This document shows, in pieces, positions 31,866-44,348 of a DNA stretch of 64,000 nt; position 1 is the first letter of the stretch; each line of letters opens with the position of its first letter. The translations under genes were made by a program, and so were the position numbers. The stretch is from Brachycybe producta (taxonomy: Eukaryota; Arthropoda; Diplopoda; Playtdesmida; Andrognathidae). Where the stretch lies: assembly GCA_036925085.1 (NCBI GenBank), contig JAUPFP010000049.1, positions 1 through 64,000 on the forward strand, in the 5' to 3' direction. The notes under the pieces are model-generated. The model made no database searches. It had not been told where the DNA came from and saw only the letters and a program-made list of their open reading frames with translations.

Positions 31866-33150
31866 TAAAGTCAAAAAATATTAATAAAAATATTCTCTGC
31901 CTTTCTAGAGTCCACAAAAATAGAAGCGAACCCTTTACCAACCAGTCCAGATACTAACCTCAAATGAAACTAAAATCTTGGCATGTTCCCACTTCTACAT
32001 ACTTGTTAAAAATAAATCAAAACCTATATTTTCTCTATGTCTAATTTATGTTTTTACATTTGATTCACATAAGTATGTAAAAGTGGGGCTATGAAAAAAC
32101 CATCACTAACATAACCTACCCCAACCCTAACCTATGCCCTTCCCTTGTGCTCAATCTCAGTGCTCTCTGCATACAATTCGCATCCTAACAGTTTCTGTGC
32201 ACCTATCTTTGTAAGTACACTATACAGTCATAAATGGTTATTATGCTAAATAACACGCTGAATTGGTTGACTATTTCAGTTCACCATGCTGCTTCTTTCG
32301 TGCTCGTACTTTTCTAAGCTAATAATGCTCTTATCAACTTGGTGAATATCTGGTTTCATTCTTCTGAAAAAGTCAATTGTGTTCATAGTCCTCCACTTTT
32401 GGTCAAATCAATGAATTGTGTTTGCCTCGATTTGTAAGTCTAAACAAAAAAGGGTAAAACGAATGTGGAACTGACATGTTTTTTTAAAACAATTTTAGAG
32501 TCCCTCATGGTCCTTGTTCTCCACTTTTGGCTGTATTGATGATTATGTGCATCACTGCATAGCTGCTAATGCTCGTTTCAAGCGGTGACTCAGTAACTAT
32601 GTGCATCTCAATCACTAAACTTATTATTTTTTTACAATACAATAATTTACGATCTTATTTCAGATACATGTAGTTTGCACTACGAAGTTCGCTTCGCCAT
32701 AATGTGATGTCAGCAAATATGTGCAACAATATAGGTAAAATCATTATCACCATCAGTTATTAGGTACATAGGTTTAGAATATTATACTTCATAGAAATCT
32801 GTGTTGTGCTGTATGTGCCCATTTCCTAACTTCATCAACCAATGCTGGTGTCAGAAATCTGCATAGCTGCTCGTGTTCATTTTCATCTATGACTACAATT
32901 ACGTGACTCTCAATCAGTAAATTTAGGTTTTTTTGGTAAGTGATAATTCAATAATTTACTAACTTATTTCACATTACACGCAGCTTAATCTACAAGCTTG
33001 CTTTGGTCCATAGCTTGGTGTAAGAAAAATCATGTTTACCATCTATTATTTTTGCATAGATTTCGAGTAATATACTTCAAACAAATCTGTGTAGTGCTCA
33101 ACATGCTCGTTTCTTACCTTCATCAAACAACATTGGTTTCGGCAACAAAC
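31866..33150. repeat. Spacer with diverged tandem units of about 300 bp
   Basis: Two to three old direct copies: GTGCATCTCAATCACTAAAC...AATTTACGATCTTATTTCA (about 32600) is paired with GTGACTCTCAATCAGTAAAT...AATTTACTAACTTATTTCA (about 32900), and AATCTGTGTTGTGCTGTATG (about 32800) with AATCTGTGTAGTGCTCAACA (about 33080). It may be the tail of the transposon. No coding content. Confidence 0.55.
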
Positions 33151-33861
33151 ACAGAATGACAAACTTTCAGAAATATAGTAGACATTTTTAAGTTTGATTG
33201 TATATAATTATATATCTGAACTACCCTCGGTCCAAATTATTTCTAATAATTGATGCTTTTGTGTAATTACTTATAAGATTTACTTATTTTGTTTGCACAT
33301 CATTTGAAAAATACATAAAAAAACAAAAACAATTTGAAAATAACATATCCCATTCAGGGCCAGGAGCAAGGGAGCATGTGCCGCCTGCAATTGGTGGGGT
33401 TAGGGCACATTTTTCACATTCTGCCCCCCACTGTGCCCCCCACCCCTTGAAAAACTGTCTGTGTATGCCCATGTCCAATGTATATATGTACTAGTATACA
33501 ATTTTAAACTAATTAATTAATTATAACGTAATTATTTACATATATAAATTTTCAAGAATTTTATGCTTGAAACTATTATAAAGTATACAAGTGGAAATAT
33601 TTAAAAAAATTACAATTAATATGTAAAAAACATTAGTTATAACATTAGTTAAAAAACATTATTTCAGTTTCAAGCATTACATATAATTGTGAAGTCCTTG
33701 TTACATATGCAGTCATTGTGTGGGTGTATATATAATGTATTATAATTTTATCAAATAATAATTAATAATTAAAATACTTATTAAAATAATATATAATTAC
33801 AATAGGAATTATATATTATTTTAATAAGTATTTCATTATTTCAATTATCATTTGATATATC

Positions 33862-33963
<102 letters not shown>

Positions 33964-34589
33964 CATTATTTTATATTGATATATTATTTGATATATCAAA
34001 TAATAATAATTAATATATATAGAAATAAGTATTTTAATTATTATTTATATAATTTTTATACTTTATTATATCAAAATTATAGTTTATTATTATTTTAATT
34101 ATTATCTTATATACTGTCTATATAATTTCCAGCATATTATGGTGTTTTTAAATGTTTTATATACCGACTGGTACTATTTTGCCCACTAACGAAACTTTTC
34201 ACCTTACCTCATGAGTTGTCTGCATACTTTCCATTGATGAAATTTTATACCCGACTATATTTTTATGTTCTCTTTCTTTTTCCTCTCTTTCATTTTATCT
34301 CTAAAATGAATAGAACGAGGAAAAAACGGGGAAAAACGCTAAAAATCAATCACTAAAAAAAACATGGCCGCCAAAAACTATGAAAACATTATTTTTTATA
34401 AGTTAGGACGTCACACCTAGCCTCTATGATATCCATCCTTATCGTACATATCAAAAAGACCATTCACTTCACCTATACATAACAATTGCGTAATAGGATT
34501 GACACCAGCTCCACCTAGTGAGATTTTTTCCTAACTCACGTACATTTATCTCCTCTTAAAACGCAAAGACCCCCTCGAGATAAATTTAT

Positions 34590-36180
34590 TTATCATTTAT
34601 CATTTATCATTTATCAAATTACAAAAATATCGAAAATATTTTAAAAACAAATTGTTTAGAATATTACAGTTACTTTGACTCAGAAATTTTCTAGAAATTA
34701 AAAAACAATTTAATTTACGACTTGAAATTATACTAAAATAATTGTGCCGACTGGCCCAGCGACGGTTCTGTTGGGCTGACAACTTCTTTACGGTTCCTGG
34801 GCCATGTGACCACATCGATCTTGTTGGCCAGGCTCCACTTCTGTAGATTGCTTGTAGAGTTGTTCTAGCTTCCCCAGAGGGACGACAGTCGACCTCTTAA
34901 TTGTCACCAACATGGAGGCTTCCACAATGTCCAACACCTAGGTGGTAGAATAGCATCTTTTATCTCAGTAGCGGCAAAAGGTGCTCTATTCTCCGGTCCT
35001 AGTTTCTATCCGGAATCAGGGTGGCCAGCATCGTTTTGGTCCTGGTGCGGGATGCCTCCTGAGGTCCAGGGTGTATAATCTGGATGAAGCTGGGGTCATT
35101 ATTATGCAAGGCGATGACAGCAGGGTATCCAGGCATCCCCAATACGGCAGCGGTCCAGGGGACATTTCTCGTCTGTCCCGGGGTCGTTCATCGGGAATGG
35201 CCCGGCATGCCTGCCGAGATACCTATACCCTACACGTCTCAAAAATGAGATTAGGCCATTATTGAGCAACCTGGTTTGGTGCTCCTACTCTTCTTCAAGT
35301 GTCCTTCTTGGTGGGGACAGCTGCTTCGGTTTATTCAAGGCTTTAGAGATTTCTCCCTCAGGGTAGGCCTCCAGTGGGTATCCTGGGTGGCCACGACGTC
35401 CTCGAAATTGCTTGTCTCGGCAGGCTCTTCTCAGGATGGCGGATCCCTGGCTTTTCGGCCGTCTTGACTCGAGAAGGCTGACTCTCTTCTCACTTCTTGT
35501 TGGCACTTGTCGTCCCATTGATGGTTTGGCAGTGGGTGACTCAAAACGAACTTCCCTTTATTGATCATCTTTGACAACGGTGATTGTTGACTTTGGTCTA
35601 AACGGTACCACTGGTGGCAATGTGTTGACGATACTCTTGTTGGTGGGGACGGAACAGTTAGAGGTTTCGGCAGCCCCAATTTCTTCGTAATTCGGGGCGA
35701 TATTCCTGGACAATAGGATCATCAACAGTGGCCCGGCTCTTTGCTGGATAGGCTTCACATGATGTCCTCTTCGGTTTCGGCAAGGCTGTGCCAACTTTAG
35801 GGACTTCAATAGGTTTTTGACCCCTGTTGATACATTCCTCGTTCTGTTTATCAATCCATTCTCACATGGCTTTCTTAGCTCAGGATGCCCTAACTGCATT
35901 GGTGGAGGTTGCAATAACGGTACGAACCTCCACTAATTCATCTTTTGATTTTGGGCTTTTACGTTTTTTAAAGTTGCCTGAATCTTTCTTGCTCCTTGTA
36001 GACGTCGAGGAATTGCTGCCTGGAGGCTTTTCGGCAGCACTGGCAACGTCTGCTTTCTTCAATTCTTCATGGTCTTCACTAAATAAGGCTGCAAAATATA
36101 AAAAAATTGCTACTGCTTGTCTTCTCTCCAAAAGATCTCGGCATCTTCTTGAAAAAAAACTTTTTATTGTTGGACACAAT
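34590..36180 (-). pseudogene. Unrecognised minus-strand coding-like relic
   Basis: Less AT-rich than its flanks and open in several minus-strand stretches with biased composition: LFSEDHEELKKADVASAAEK followed by KKRKSPKSKDELVEV near 35940-36080, WIDKQNEECINRG...PKPKRTSCEAYP near 35750-35870, and a Pro/Arg-rich part near 35300-35500. The stretches lie in different frames without clear splice sites. It could be an old retroelement or a dead host gene; I cannot assign a family. From 36180 to 36836 nothing is recognised. Confidence 0.35.
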
Positions 36181-36839
36181 TAAAAAGTGTGAAACTGTTT
36201 TTGAAATCTTTGGCTCACGTCTTTTTTGTGTACAAATAGATTTAAAAGTGGTGTCAAAAATGGAGGATCCTTCCCCACGTGGTTCTAAGGGGTTGCCAAG
36301 TTTTAGTTCTGGGTTAAAATGGGTGGAGCTAATGAGAAAATCCGGTATCTTCATTTTCTTTTTTCTGGTGTTACTTTTGGAGTTTCTAAGTGGAATTTGG
36401 TTGTTTTAATGCCAAATTTCTTCCATCTTGCTGGTAAATTAGCGGGTGCATAATTTCTTGCATTTCTCTGCATAATAATTCTTCTTTTAATAAAACTACC
36501 TATTTAACTTTATTTCTTTAAAATTTCACAATAATTGTGCAAGTAATTTACAAGAAAAAAGCAGAAGAATTTAGCGACTTATTGAAATCTCCATTGGCTT
36601 CCATGTTAAAAGTATCGCTTTAATAGCAACGTTCAGAACAAACATAGAAAACCACAAAACCATGAGAAATATTTAAAAAAAACTAATGCATGGATGTGAA
36701 ACAACGTACTTTTGTCATTATTTTTTGAAGAATTCACGAAAATTGGGAAAGTGATTTGCGAGAAAACGGCAAAAAAACATACCGGTGCAGCGATGTTTCC
36801 ATAGAGTTCCATGTTAAGCTTTCGTCTGCTAACTTCTTA

Positions 36840-37491
36840 TGCCTAGTTTTCACAACCTTCTTGTAGCTCGGGCTAAAATAGCCTTGGCTAAACGACTGTG
36901 TTCACATGCGAGCAGCTACATATGGGCTTCGTGACCTGCCTAAAGGGGAAGCTCACTACAGGATATTTAGATCATTTTTACAAATTTGGCACTGGCCATT
37001 ATGTGTGGACATAATGCTGTGTATAGCCTGCATAATGTATACATCATTGGAGGGAAAATGGCCGATATTGTCCATACTAACGAAACTGAATTGCATGAGT
37101 CTTTATTCAACAAACTAAATGCAACATATTTTAATTGTAGGTAGGTTGATGATTTAGAGTTTATGGAAATAAGTAATTATTAAATAAAGATCAATTGATA
37201 ATTTTAAATTATTTTAATAAATTAACAAATAGACTGAAACATCTAACAATGGAAATAGAAAATGAATGACGCCATTTTCTATTCAGATTTATGACCACCA
37301 GGTGGCGTACTATCAAGTTAACTTTGTCTTGCATTCACACTAAATACAGTATAGGCTACATATGGGTAACCAAGGCTACCTAACCAAAGCTAACATTTGA
37401 CATTGACCACCATCTAGTGTGTGTTCTCACAACCCTTATACATAGGCTAAGTACTTAGCCTGAGCTACATGAAGGTTGGGAGAACTAGGCA
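36840..37491. mobile_element. PIF/Harbinger-like MITE
   Basis: Terminal inverted repeats of about 38 bp: TGCCTAGTTTTCACAACCTT...CTTGTAGCTCGGGCTAA on the left and its near-perfect reverse complement on the right (TTAGCCTGAGCTACATGAAG...GTTGGGAGAACTAGGCA). A 3-bp target duplication TTA flanks it (36837-36839 and 37492-37494), as in PIF/Harbinger. It is 652 bp with no transposase. Confidence 0.8.
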
Positions 37492-37507
37492 TTAGGGGAC
37501 CATCTTT

Positions 37508-37670
37508 TCTTAGACCATTACTCTACTAGAATGGCAACTCCCGAAATTTTGTTTTGGATAGTTTTGAATCGTCGTGACGTCGTTTTAGAAGTGGCGCCTC
37601 TAGCGGGACTATGGTATATGAACATTAATACAAAAGTCAAACTTTGGACGAGTTCATTTTGTAGTTATAT

Positions 37671-37707
<37 letters not shown>

Positions 37708-38619
37708 TTTTATATATATATTATTATAAAAAGTATGGCCGATGAAGAACTACTAGACCTGTGCGCCGCCGGTGTTTTTGAAGCAAAAAACGCCGCCGCT
37801 CGCCACTTGTACTTTTTTTAAAAACCCGCCGCCACTCGCCGCCGGTGTATGACTGGCGGCCGCCGAATTCAAATTTGTTTTGGTTGGTTTTGTTTCAAAC
37901 ACTGCCATAGGAATGAAATGATACCATATTCGATATTTATCGATTTCAATTTATATCGATAATTACCACATTCAATATATCGATAAATCGATATATTTGT
38001 CTGATATGTTCAATTCCAGACGCCGGTAGTCGCCGCCGATGCTCGTGTTTACCCTCGCCCGCCGCCGCCGATCAATATGCTACGGCGCACAGGTCTAAGA
38101 ACTACAGCTGTGTTCTGTCAAAAAGTGTCTGTAAAGTGTTACCTGTTTTGGTTGTGGTCTATTATCAGGAAAACGCGAGTCACAAACACCGTAACAACAA
38201 CGTTTTCCAACCATTTTTTGCTTAGGAGACGAACAGACAACTGGGCCGACATTAAACAAAAAATCATGTACGAGATTCACTAAGATTTACAGAAATTCAC
38301 AGCAGAATATCACATATGGAAATTCATTTTACTTTTTTATCCGCATTTTACTGGATTCCAAGAATAGAATTAAAATTGGAAAATCCAGAAAAACGTGAAA
38401 AAACTAAAATAACGTGCCATACAGTACATGATTCACCCCCAATGTCTTCCCCTTTGAAAAAAAAAAAACAAAAAAAAAAAACAATCTAGCTAACGATTTT
38501 CTTTTAAAATAATGCCACCAGGCGGAGCTGGCGTCACTTTTGCCTTATTTATTTTGCCTATGAACATGCATTTAACGCTTTAACATGTGTTGCCAGGCCA
38601 GTAGAGTAATAGTCTAAGA
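37508..38619. mobile_element. Non-coding element with 31-bp inverted ends
   Basis: Left end TCTTAGACCATTACTCTACT...AGAATGGCAAC, right end GTTGCCAGGCCAGTAGAGTA...ATAGTCTAAGA, matching as inverted repeats with a few mismatches. The interior holds a poly-G run, GCCGCC-rich sequence near 37760-38060 and poly-A stretches near 38460. No transposase is seen and I could not define a target duplication, so the class is open. Confidence 0.6.
37672..37706 (+). repeat. Run of 35 G
   Basis: An uninterrupted homopolymer of 35 guanines followed by ATTTTATATATATA. True length is uncertain in any assembly. Confidence 0.9.
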
Positions 38620-39063
38620 TCTTTTAGCCTACTGCAACTAGAGGCGCTTATTAGACATATGGCTCATCCCTGTACTGTTTCAGCATTCTACCCCAACCCC
38701 CAATAAATAACACGTGACGCAAAGTTATCCATGCAAGGTTATCGCTTTGAAAGATCGTTTAAACAAACCGGAAGTGCCTTTTCTTTGTTTCTCACGACCT
38801 CATAGAGGCATGTAGGATCTTCGATTACCGGTTCCATCGCCGCTGCTTTACGTTGCTGCCTCCCAGTTGAGATACTTTTAATCCTTTTTTTTTCTCCTTT
38901 CATTCAATTAAACATATATATATAAAAACTTAAAATGGTTGTAAATAAAATTTAAGAATAAAAACTAAAATCCGCAACATCAGCAACCAAATAACGAAGA
39001 GCAATATAATTCACAGTGTTGCCACCGACTTACTAAGAAAAATACAGGCACATGGGCGCCGTG

Positions 39064-39283
39064 TGGCCACACACAGAAAGTTAGAAATCGGTCAGAACTT
39101 CAGTTGGCTCCGCCCTTATTATGATGAACGCAACTTCTGATTAGTTGGTTATGTAGTCTGACGTCACATGCTCCGCCCTATTTAACGCCGAACCACACAA
39201 CAAGCCAATTAGAATTTGCTGGTCGTCATAACAAGGGCGGAGCCAACTGAAGTTCGGACCGATATCTAACTGTCTGCGTTGCC
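39064..39283. mobile_element. Foldback MITE
   Basis: Long inverted arms: left GGCCACACACAGAAAGTTAG...AAATCGGTCAGAACTTCAGT...TGGCTCCGCCCTTATTATGA, right the reverse complement through TCATAACAAGGGCGGAGCCA...ACTGAAGTTCGGACCGATAT...GCGTTGCC. Arms of about 58 bp surround a core of about 100 bp with no coding. The spacer 38620-39063 has no other feature. Confidence 0.8.
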
Positions 39284-39780
39284 ACTTGGAGGGAAATTAC
39301 CCTCTTAGAGGGTATTTTAAAAGCAAGGTTTATAGAATAACAAGGTTCGCTAGTAACTTTTCAGCCAATTGAAAAGTTAGGCCAAAAACATCCGTAGTGA
39401 CGTCGATATAAAGCAAATTAACTGCTCTCTATTAGTTTTAAACATAATTTTGGTTTATGAATGTTATTAATATTATTATTAACGTAAAAATATGTAGATA
39501 TTTTAACATGGAGTTAAAAAACGTACGGTATCAAACATTATTTAAAGATAAAAGGATCTTTTCAAAATTTATATAAAGCGCCCACTTAATGAACAATACT
39601 TTAAGAGCCTAGATCCACGTCCATCTTGTTGTTTTGAGCAGACGACAACGAGACAAATGAGTGTTCTTATATAGTGTTACTAAAACTGAAAGAAATCGCC
39701 TCACAATCGCTCAATTAAAATACAGTAAAGCGCAAAATGCAATAAAAAGTATTGTTCTTCACGTGCTCGATTTATATAAT

Positions 39781-40160
39781 TTTTCAAAAGGTCCTTCTAT
39801 TTTTTAACAAGGTTCAAAGTCGTTCGTTTTTTCAACCCCATGTTAAATCCCATAGGATCAAAAACCGTCCCACAAACATTTGAAAAACTCTCGTTAAAAC
39901 TGATTTAGAACAATAACAAAATAATTAGCACATACATTCATGTATTGGCTTCACGATGTTTACTTTATAAAAATCTTGAAAAGGTCCTTCTATTTTTTAA
40001 TAACGTTTAAAATCGTACGTTTTTAAACTCCATGTTAAGTCCCATAGGAGCAAAAAACCGTCCCATAAACATTTGAAGAACTCCCATTAAAAACGACTCA
40101 GAACAATAACAAAATAATTATTACGTGCATTAATCTACTGGCTTCACAATGTTTTCTTTT
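39781..40160. repeat. Diverged tandem duplication, unit about 190 bp
   Basis: Two copies share AAAAGGTCCTTCTATTTTTTAA, cut here into AAAAGGTCCTTC and TATTTTTTAA, then CCATGTTAA.TCCCATAGGA, ACCGTCCCA.AAACATTTGA and AACAATAACAAAATAATTA. A related, partly inverted stretch lies just before (39500-39575). No coding content. Confidence 0.8.
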
Positions 40161-40215
40161 TATAAGGTTAGCAAGCGAAATTATTTTTCAATTAATTATT
40201 ATGTGACTTCGAACC

Positions 40216-40335
40216 GGGAGAAAAAAACGTTAAAAAACCGTTTTTCAATCAACAACGATCGCAGCGCCTACATTCGGAGAACTTTTGAACTAAACGATGT
40301 ATCTAGCCTCTTAAATTGCATTTTGTACTTTAATG
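40216..40335. repeat. Dispersed repeat shared with 2939-3060
   Basis: Carries GCGCCTACATTCGGAGAAC, TTTGAACTAAACGATGTATC and TAGCCTCTTAAATTG, matching 2939-3060 in the same order. The class is unknown. Confidence 0.6.
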
Positions 40336-40377
40336 TGTTTCCACATTAAACGATTGAGACTATTTATTGTAATTTTA

Positions 40378-40786
40378 GTAACACCATATAGTATGGCAAG
40401 CCGTTTTACTTTTTATTGCCGAATTTCAGAGAATGATGAGACTTGTGTGTCGATATCCGAAATTCAAGTTTCGATATCCAGAATTCATGTTTCGATATCA
40501 CAAATTGTGCTGCTATCAGGCCGTCGATTTTGGAAACTCTAGGAGAGTAATTTCCATCTTCGTAGGATGTCTATTGTAAAAATAGACACTCTCATAAAAA
40601 GTGGTGCTCGAAAAGCCACCACCAGAAGTCAGGACGTGTGTCGATATCCAGAATTCAAGTTTCGATATCCAGAATTCAGGTTTCGATATCCAAAATTCAG
40701 TTTGTTCATCAGTCTCAAAATTCAAAAATAAAAAATAAAACGGCTGTAACGAAACTGAATTCTTAGAAATGACAGCATGGTGTTAC
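40378..40786. mobile_element. TA-flanked MITE with internal 21-bp repeats
   Basis: Ends GTAACACCAT and ATGGTGTTAC are perfect inverted repeats, extended by weaker pairing (AGCCGTTTTA with TAAAACGGCT). TA dinucleotides flank both ends, as in Tc1/mariner-type insertion. Inside are several 21-bp units (TTTCGATATCCAGAATTCA) at about 40451-40500 and 40630-40700. No transposase. The following 40787-41590 shows nothing recognisable. Confidence 0.7.
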
Positions 40787-41596
40787 TATAGCAATGCATC
40801 GTCTGCTCGTTCTTTCTTCTTCTTTTCACAGTTATAAAAAGGGTTGTGAGTAGGCATCGCGAATGTTCCTCCTCACCCCCTTAGATCAATTCGCCCTAAA
40901 GCATGGTCGTCACCATGACAACGTGATGTCATCTCTTCTCTTTTCTCTATGGTATGAGGAAGGGGTGACGGTAAAACGATCCTTCTCCTCCTCTTCTCTT
41001 AGCCTGCAGCTATTAAATCTGTCAACACTTTAAATAAAAGAAACTTCACTGCATGACCCCTGCTGATTATCTCACAAAAAAGAAGAAGAAAGAACAGGTG
41101 TATAACCCAGAGAGACCGAAAGAGAGCGTTTTTGAAGAAAGTCCATCCTAAAATTCCATCACCCAATAAATTACCAATAATGTCACGAACGAAAAATATA
41201 TTTTTGTAAACATTCACTGGTTAACATTAACATATGGTTTTATCATTTGGAGAACATTTCAGCAACTTCAAATAATTTGGTTCTCCAAACTGTCACTTGA
41301 AAATTATTCCAATGCACCTCTATGGATAGGCTTAAATGACCTTTTTGGATCCTCCATAGAGTTGCATTGGCGTGATTAATTGTTTTGAAATTCTACATTG
41401 GGTCTATACAAAACGAAATGGGTTTTCGACCCCCATGTGGTCCCCCATAGACCCAATGTTGAGATTTTTCTGTTTTACTTTTGCATCTCATTAAAATTTG
41501 AATTGTAAGCCAAAAGCTTATTGGTGGCTTACTGTCACATGATTTCAAAGTGCAATCATATTTAAAGCCAAGCACCAGCAAGCTCTTGGTCGTTCC

Positions 41597-42607
41597 TGTT
41601 GTACCTGTCGTGGTGAGACACTATGCTAGTACCCATCCAGAGAATTATCATTTTTAATTGTGTAACCATAAATGTAGAGGTGTGTCGTGCAAGGCATCTC
41701 TCTAAGGAGACACCCTATTCATCTGTAAACTTACGAGAGAAATAAAGTCGTGTTGTTTCGTGATAAATACCACGTGGGTGTTTTCTTTAATTCTTGGGTT
41801 GAGTCCCTGGAAAAGATCTCTACCCCCAAGAAGTGATGCAAGAGTGCATCAGCTGTTTGGTCAAGACCTGCCTCCTTCGTTAAAAAGTGTGTGAACAGAG
41901 CAATTTGTCTGCTAACTAGTAGACAATTTCCAAATTAAACAGTGTCACCAGGAGACCCGGAGGAGGAGGTATCTTGCACGTGGTGGTGCGGGGTAGTTCA
42001 TTAAAGACTACCCAAGACTGAACTGAACAAAACAGTGTGTGTGTGAATGTACCCAAGAACTTTCAAGTTATGGAGCCAACTGGCAACACCACTGAGGAAA
42101 ATGGAAGAGAGGACCAGAGAGGACAAGCAACTGGAAATTCGGTGAGTCGTTCCAATTTATCTTTCCCTCTGGGAGTCCTGATTCGGAGCAGGGGGCCATG
42201 GCAGTGGAGCAACTATGCACCCATTATCCCCCTGAGCAAAGACTGATGCTGCTTGACCAGATATGCAGGCCATTTGTGGGAATGGTCCCAAATGTTCCTG
42301 TGCAACCTGCTACAAGCCTTCCAAGAGCCACAACAATTGTAGAAGAGAGCAGCCACCAAGAGATGCTGGGAGATACCCCCATGAGATGACCTGTGAGGTT
42401 ATAGACACTGGGCCCTTTGAGTGCTGCTAGTAATGGACATGGAACTGCATGGAGTCCAGCACCCCCCTGTACCAATGCATAGCAGTGCAGATCCTGGCAC
42501 CCCATGCAGGGGTTTAAGAAATTTGATGGAACTGATTACTTGCATGACTATATGGAGCAATTTGAAGCAAAAGCTATTGTCCATCGATGGTCGGATGCAG
42601 AAAAGTG
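41597..42607 (+). mobile_element. 5' remnant of a second Ty3-type element (fossil)
   Basis: An LTR-like start (possibly TGTTGTACC at 41597) with AATAAA at 41741-41746 is followed by a leader and a gag-like beginning (MEPTGNTTEENGREDQRGQ at 42070). Near 42508-42600 a capsid-type segment, KKFDGTDYLHDYMEQFEAKA then HRWSDAEKCS, closely resembles the Gag of the element at 3940 (YDGREDLTPFLRKFEAKA, QRWTDESRCS). It ends directly at the minisatellite array. It is broken and incomplete, and older than the first element. Confidence 0.65.
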
Positions 42608-44319
42608 CAGCTCTGGGTCACGTCGCCTCTCAGGGTGACTCCGGGTCACGTCGCCTCTCCGGGTGACTCCGGGTCACGTCGCCTCTACGGGTGACTCCGG
42701 GTCACGTCGCCTCTCCGGGTGACTCCGGGTCACGTCGCCTCTCCGGGTGACTCCGGGTCACGTCGCCTCTCCGGGTGACTCCGGGTCACGTCGCCTCTCC
42801 GGGTGACTCCGGGTCACGTCGCCTCTCCGGGTGACTCCGGGTCACGTCGCCTCTCCGGGTGACTACGGGTCACGTCGCCTCTCCGGGTGACTCCGGGTCA
42901 CGTCGCCTCTCCGGGTGACTCCGGGTCACGTCGCCTCTCCGGGTGACTCCGGGTCACGTCGCCTCTCCGGGTGACTCCGGGTCACGTCGCCTCTCCGGGT
43001 GACTCCGGGTCACGTCGCCTCTCCGGGTGACTCCGGGTCACGTCGCCTCTCCGGGTGACTCCGGGTCACGTCGCCTCTCCGGGTGACTCGGGGTCACGTT
43101 GCCTCTCCGGGTGACTCCGGGTCACGTCGCCTCTCCGGGTGACTCCGGGTCACGTCGCCTCTCCGGGTGACTCCGGGTCACGTCACTTCTCCGGGTGACT
43201 CCGGGTCACGTCGCCTCTCCGGGTGACTCCGGGTCACGTCGCCTCCCCGGGTGACTCCGGGTCACGTCGCCTCCCCGGGTGACTCCGGGTCACGTCGCCT
43301 CTCCGGGTGACTCCGGGTCACGTCGCCTCTCCGGGTGACTCCGGGTCACGTCGCCTCTCCGGGTGACTCCGGGTCACGTCGCCTCTCCGGGTGACTCCGG
43401 GTCACGTCGCCTCTCCGGGTGACTCCGGGTCACGTCGCCTCTCCGGGTGACTCCGGGTCACGTCGCCTCTCCGGGTGACTCCGGGTCACGTCGCCTCTCC
43501 GGGTGACTCCGGGTCACGTCGCCTCTCCGGGTGACTCCGGGTCACGTCGCCTCTCCGGGTCACGTCGCCTCTCCGGGTGACTCCGGGTCACGTCGCCTCT
43601 CCGGGTGACTCCGGGTCACGTCGCCTCTCCGGGTGACTCCGGGTCACGTCGCCTCTCCGGGTGACTCCGGGTCACGTCGCCTCTCCGGGTGACTCCGGGT
43701 CACGTCGCCTCTCCGGGTGACTCCGGGTCACGTCGCCTCTCCGGGTGACTCCGGGTCACGTCGCCTCTCCGGGTGACTCCGGGTCACGTCGCCTCTAAGG
43801 GTGACTCCGGGTCACGTCGCCTCTCCGGGTGACTCCTGGTCACGTCGCCTCTCCGGGTGACTCCTGGTCACGTCGCCTCTCCGGGTGACTCCTGGTCACG
43901 TCGCCTCTCCGGGTGACTCCTGGTCACGTCGCCTCTCCGGGTGACTCCTGGTCACGTCGCCTCTCCGGGTGACTCCTGGTCACGTCGCCTCTCCGGGTGA
44001 CTCCTGGTCACGTCGCCTCTCCGGGTGACTCCTGGTCACGTCGCCTCTCCGGGTGACTCCAGGTCACGTCGCCTCTCCCGGTGACTCCAGGTCACGTCGC
44101 CTCTCCAGGTGACTCCCGGTCACATTGCCTCTCCAGGTGACTCCCGGTCACATTGCCTCTCCAGGTGACTCCAGGTCACGTCGCCTCTCCCGGTGACTCC
44201 AGGTCACGTCGCCTCTCCAGGTGACTCCTGGTCACATTGCCTCTCCAGGTGACTCCCGGTCACATTGCCTCTCCAGGTGACTCCCGGTCACATTGCCTCT
44301 CCAGGTGACTCCCGGTCAC
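42608..44319. repeat. 28-bp GC-rich minisatellite, left arm
   Basis: About 60 copies of GTGACTCCGGGTCACGTCGC + CTCTCCGG. Variants are clustered: CTCCTGGTCAC copies at about 43825-44050, then CTCCAGGTCAC, then CACATTGCCTCTCCAGGTGA copies up to the centre. Blocks of like variants indicate homogenisation by unequal exchange. Very CpG-rich in an AT-rich locus. Confidence 0.95.
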
Positions 44320-44348
44320 ATTGCCGGGAGTGACCGGGAGTCACCTGG
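44301..44348. repeat. Palindromic centre of the minisatellite
   Basis: CCAGGTGACTCCCGGTCAC (44301-44319) is followed after 10 bases by its perfect reverse complement (44330-44348). To the left the units run in one orientation and to the right in the other. Confidence 0.9.

Noticed and set aside
42608-44319. CRISPR-like array
   Set aside because: Repeats are contiguous with no unique spacers, and the DNA is animal.
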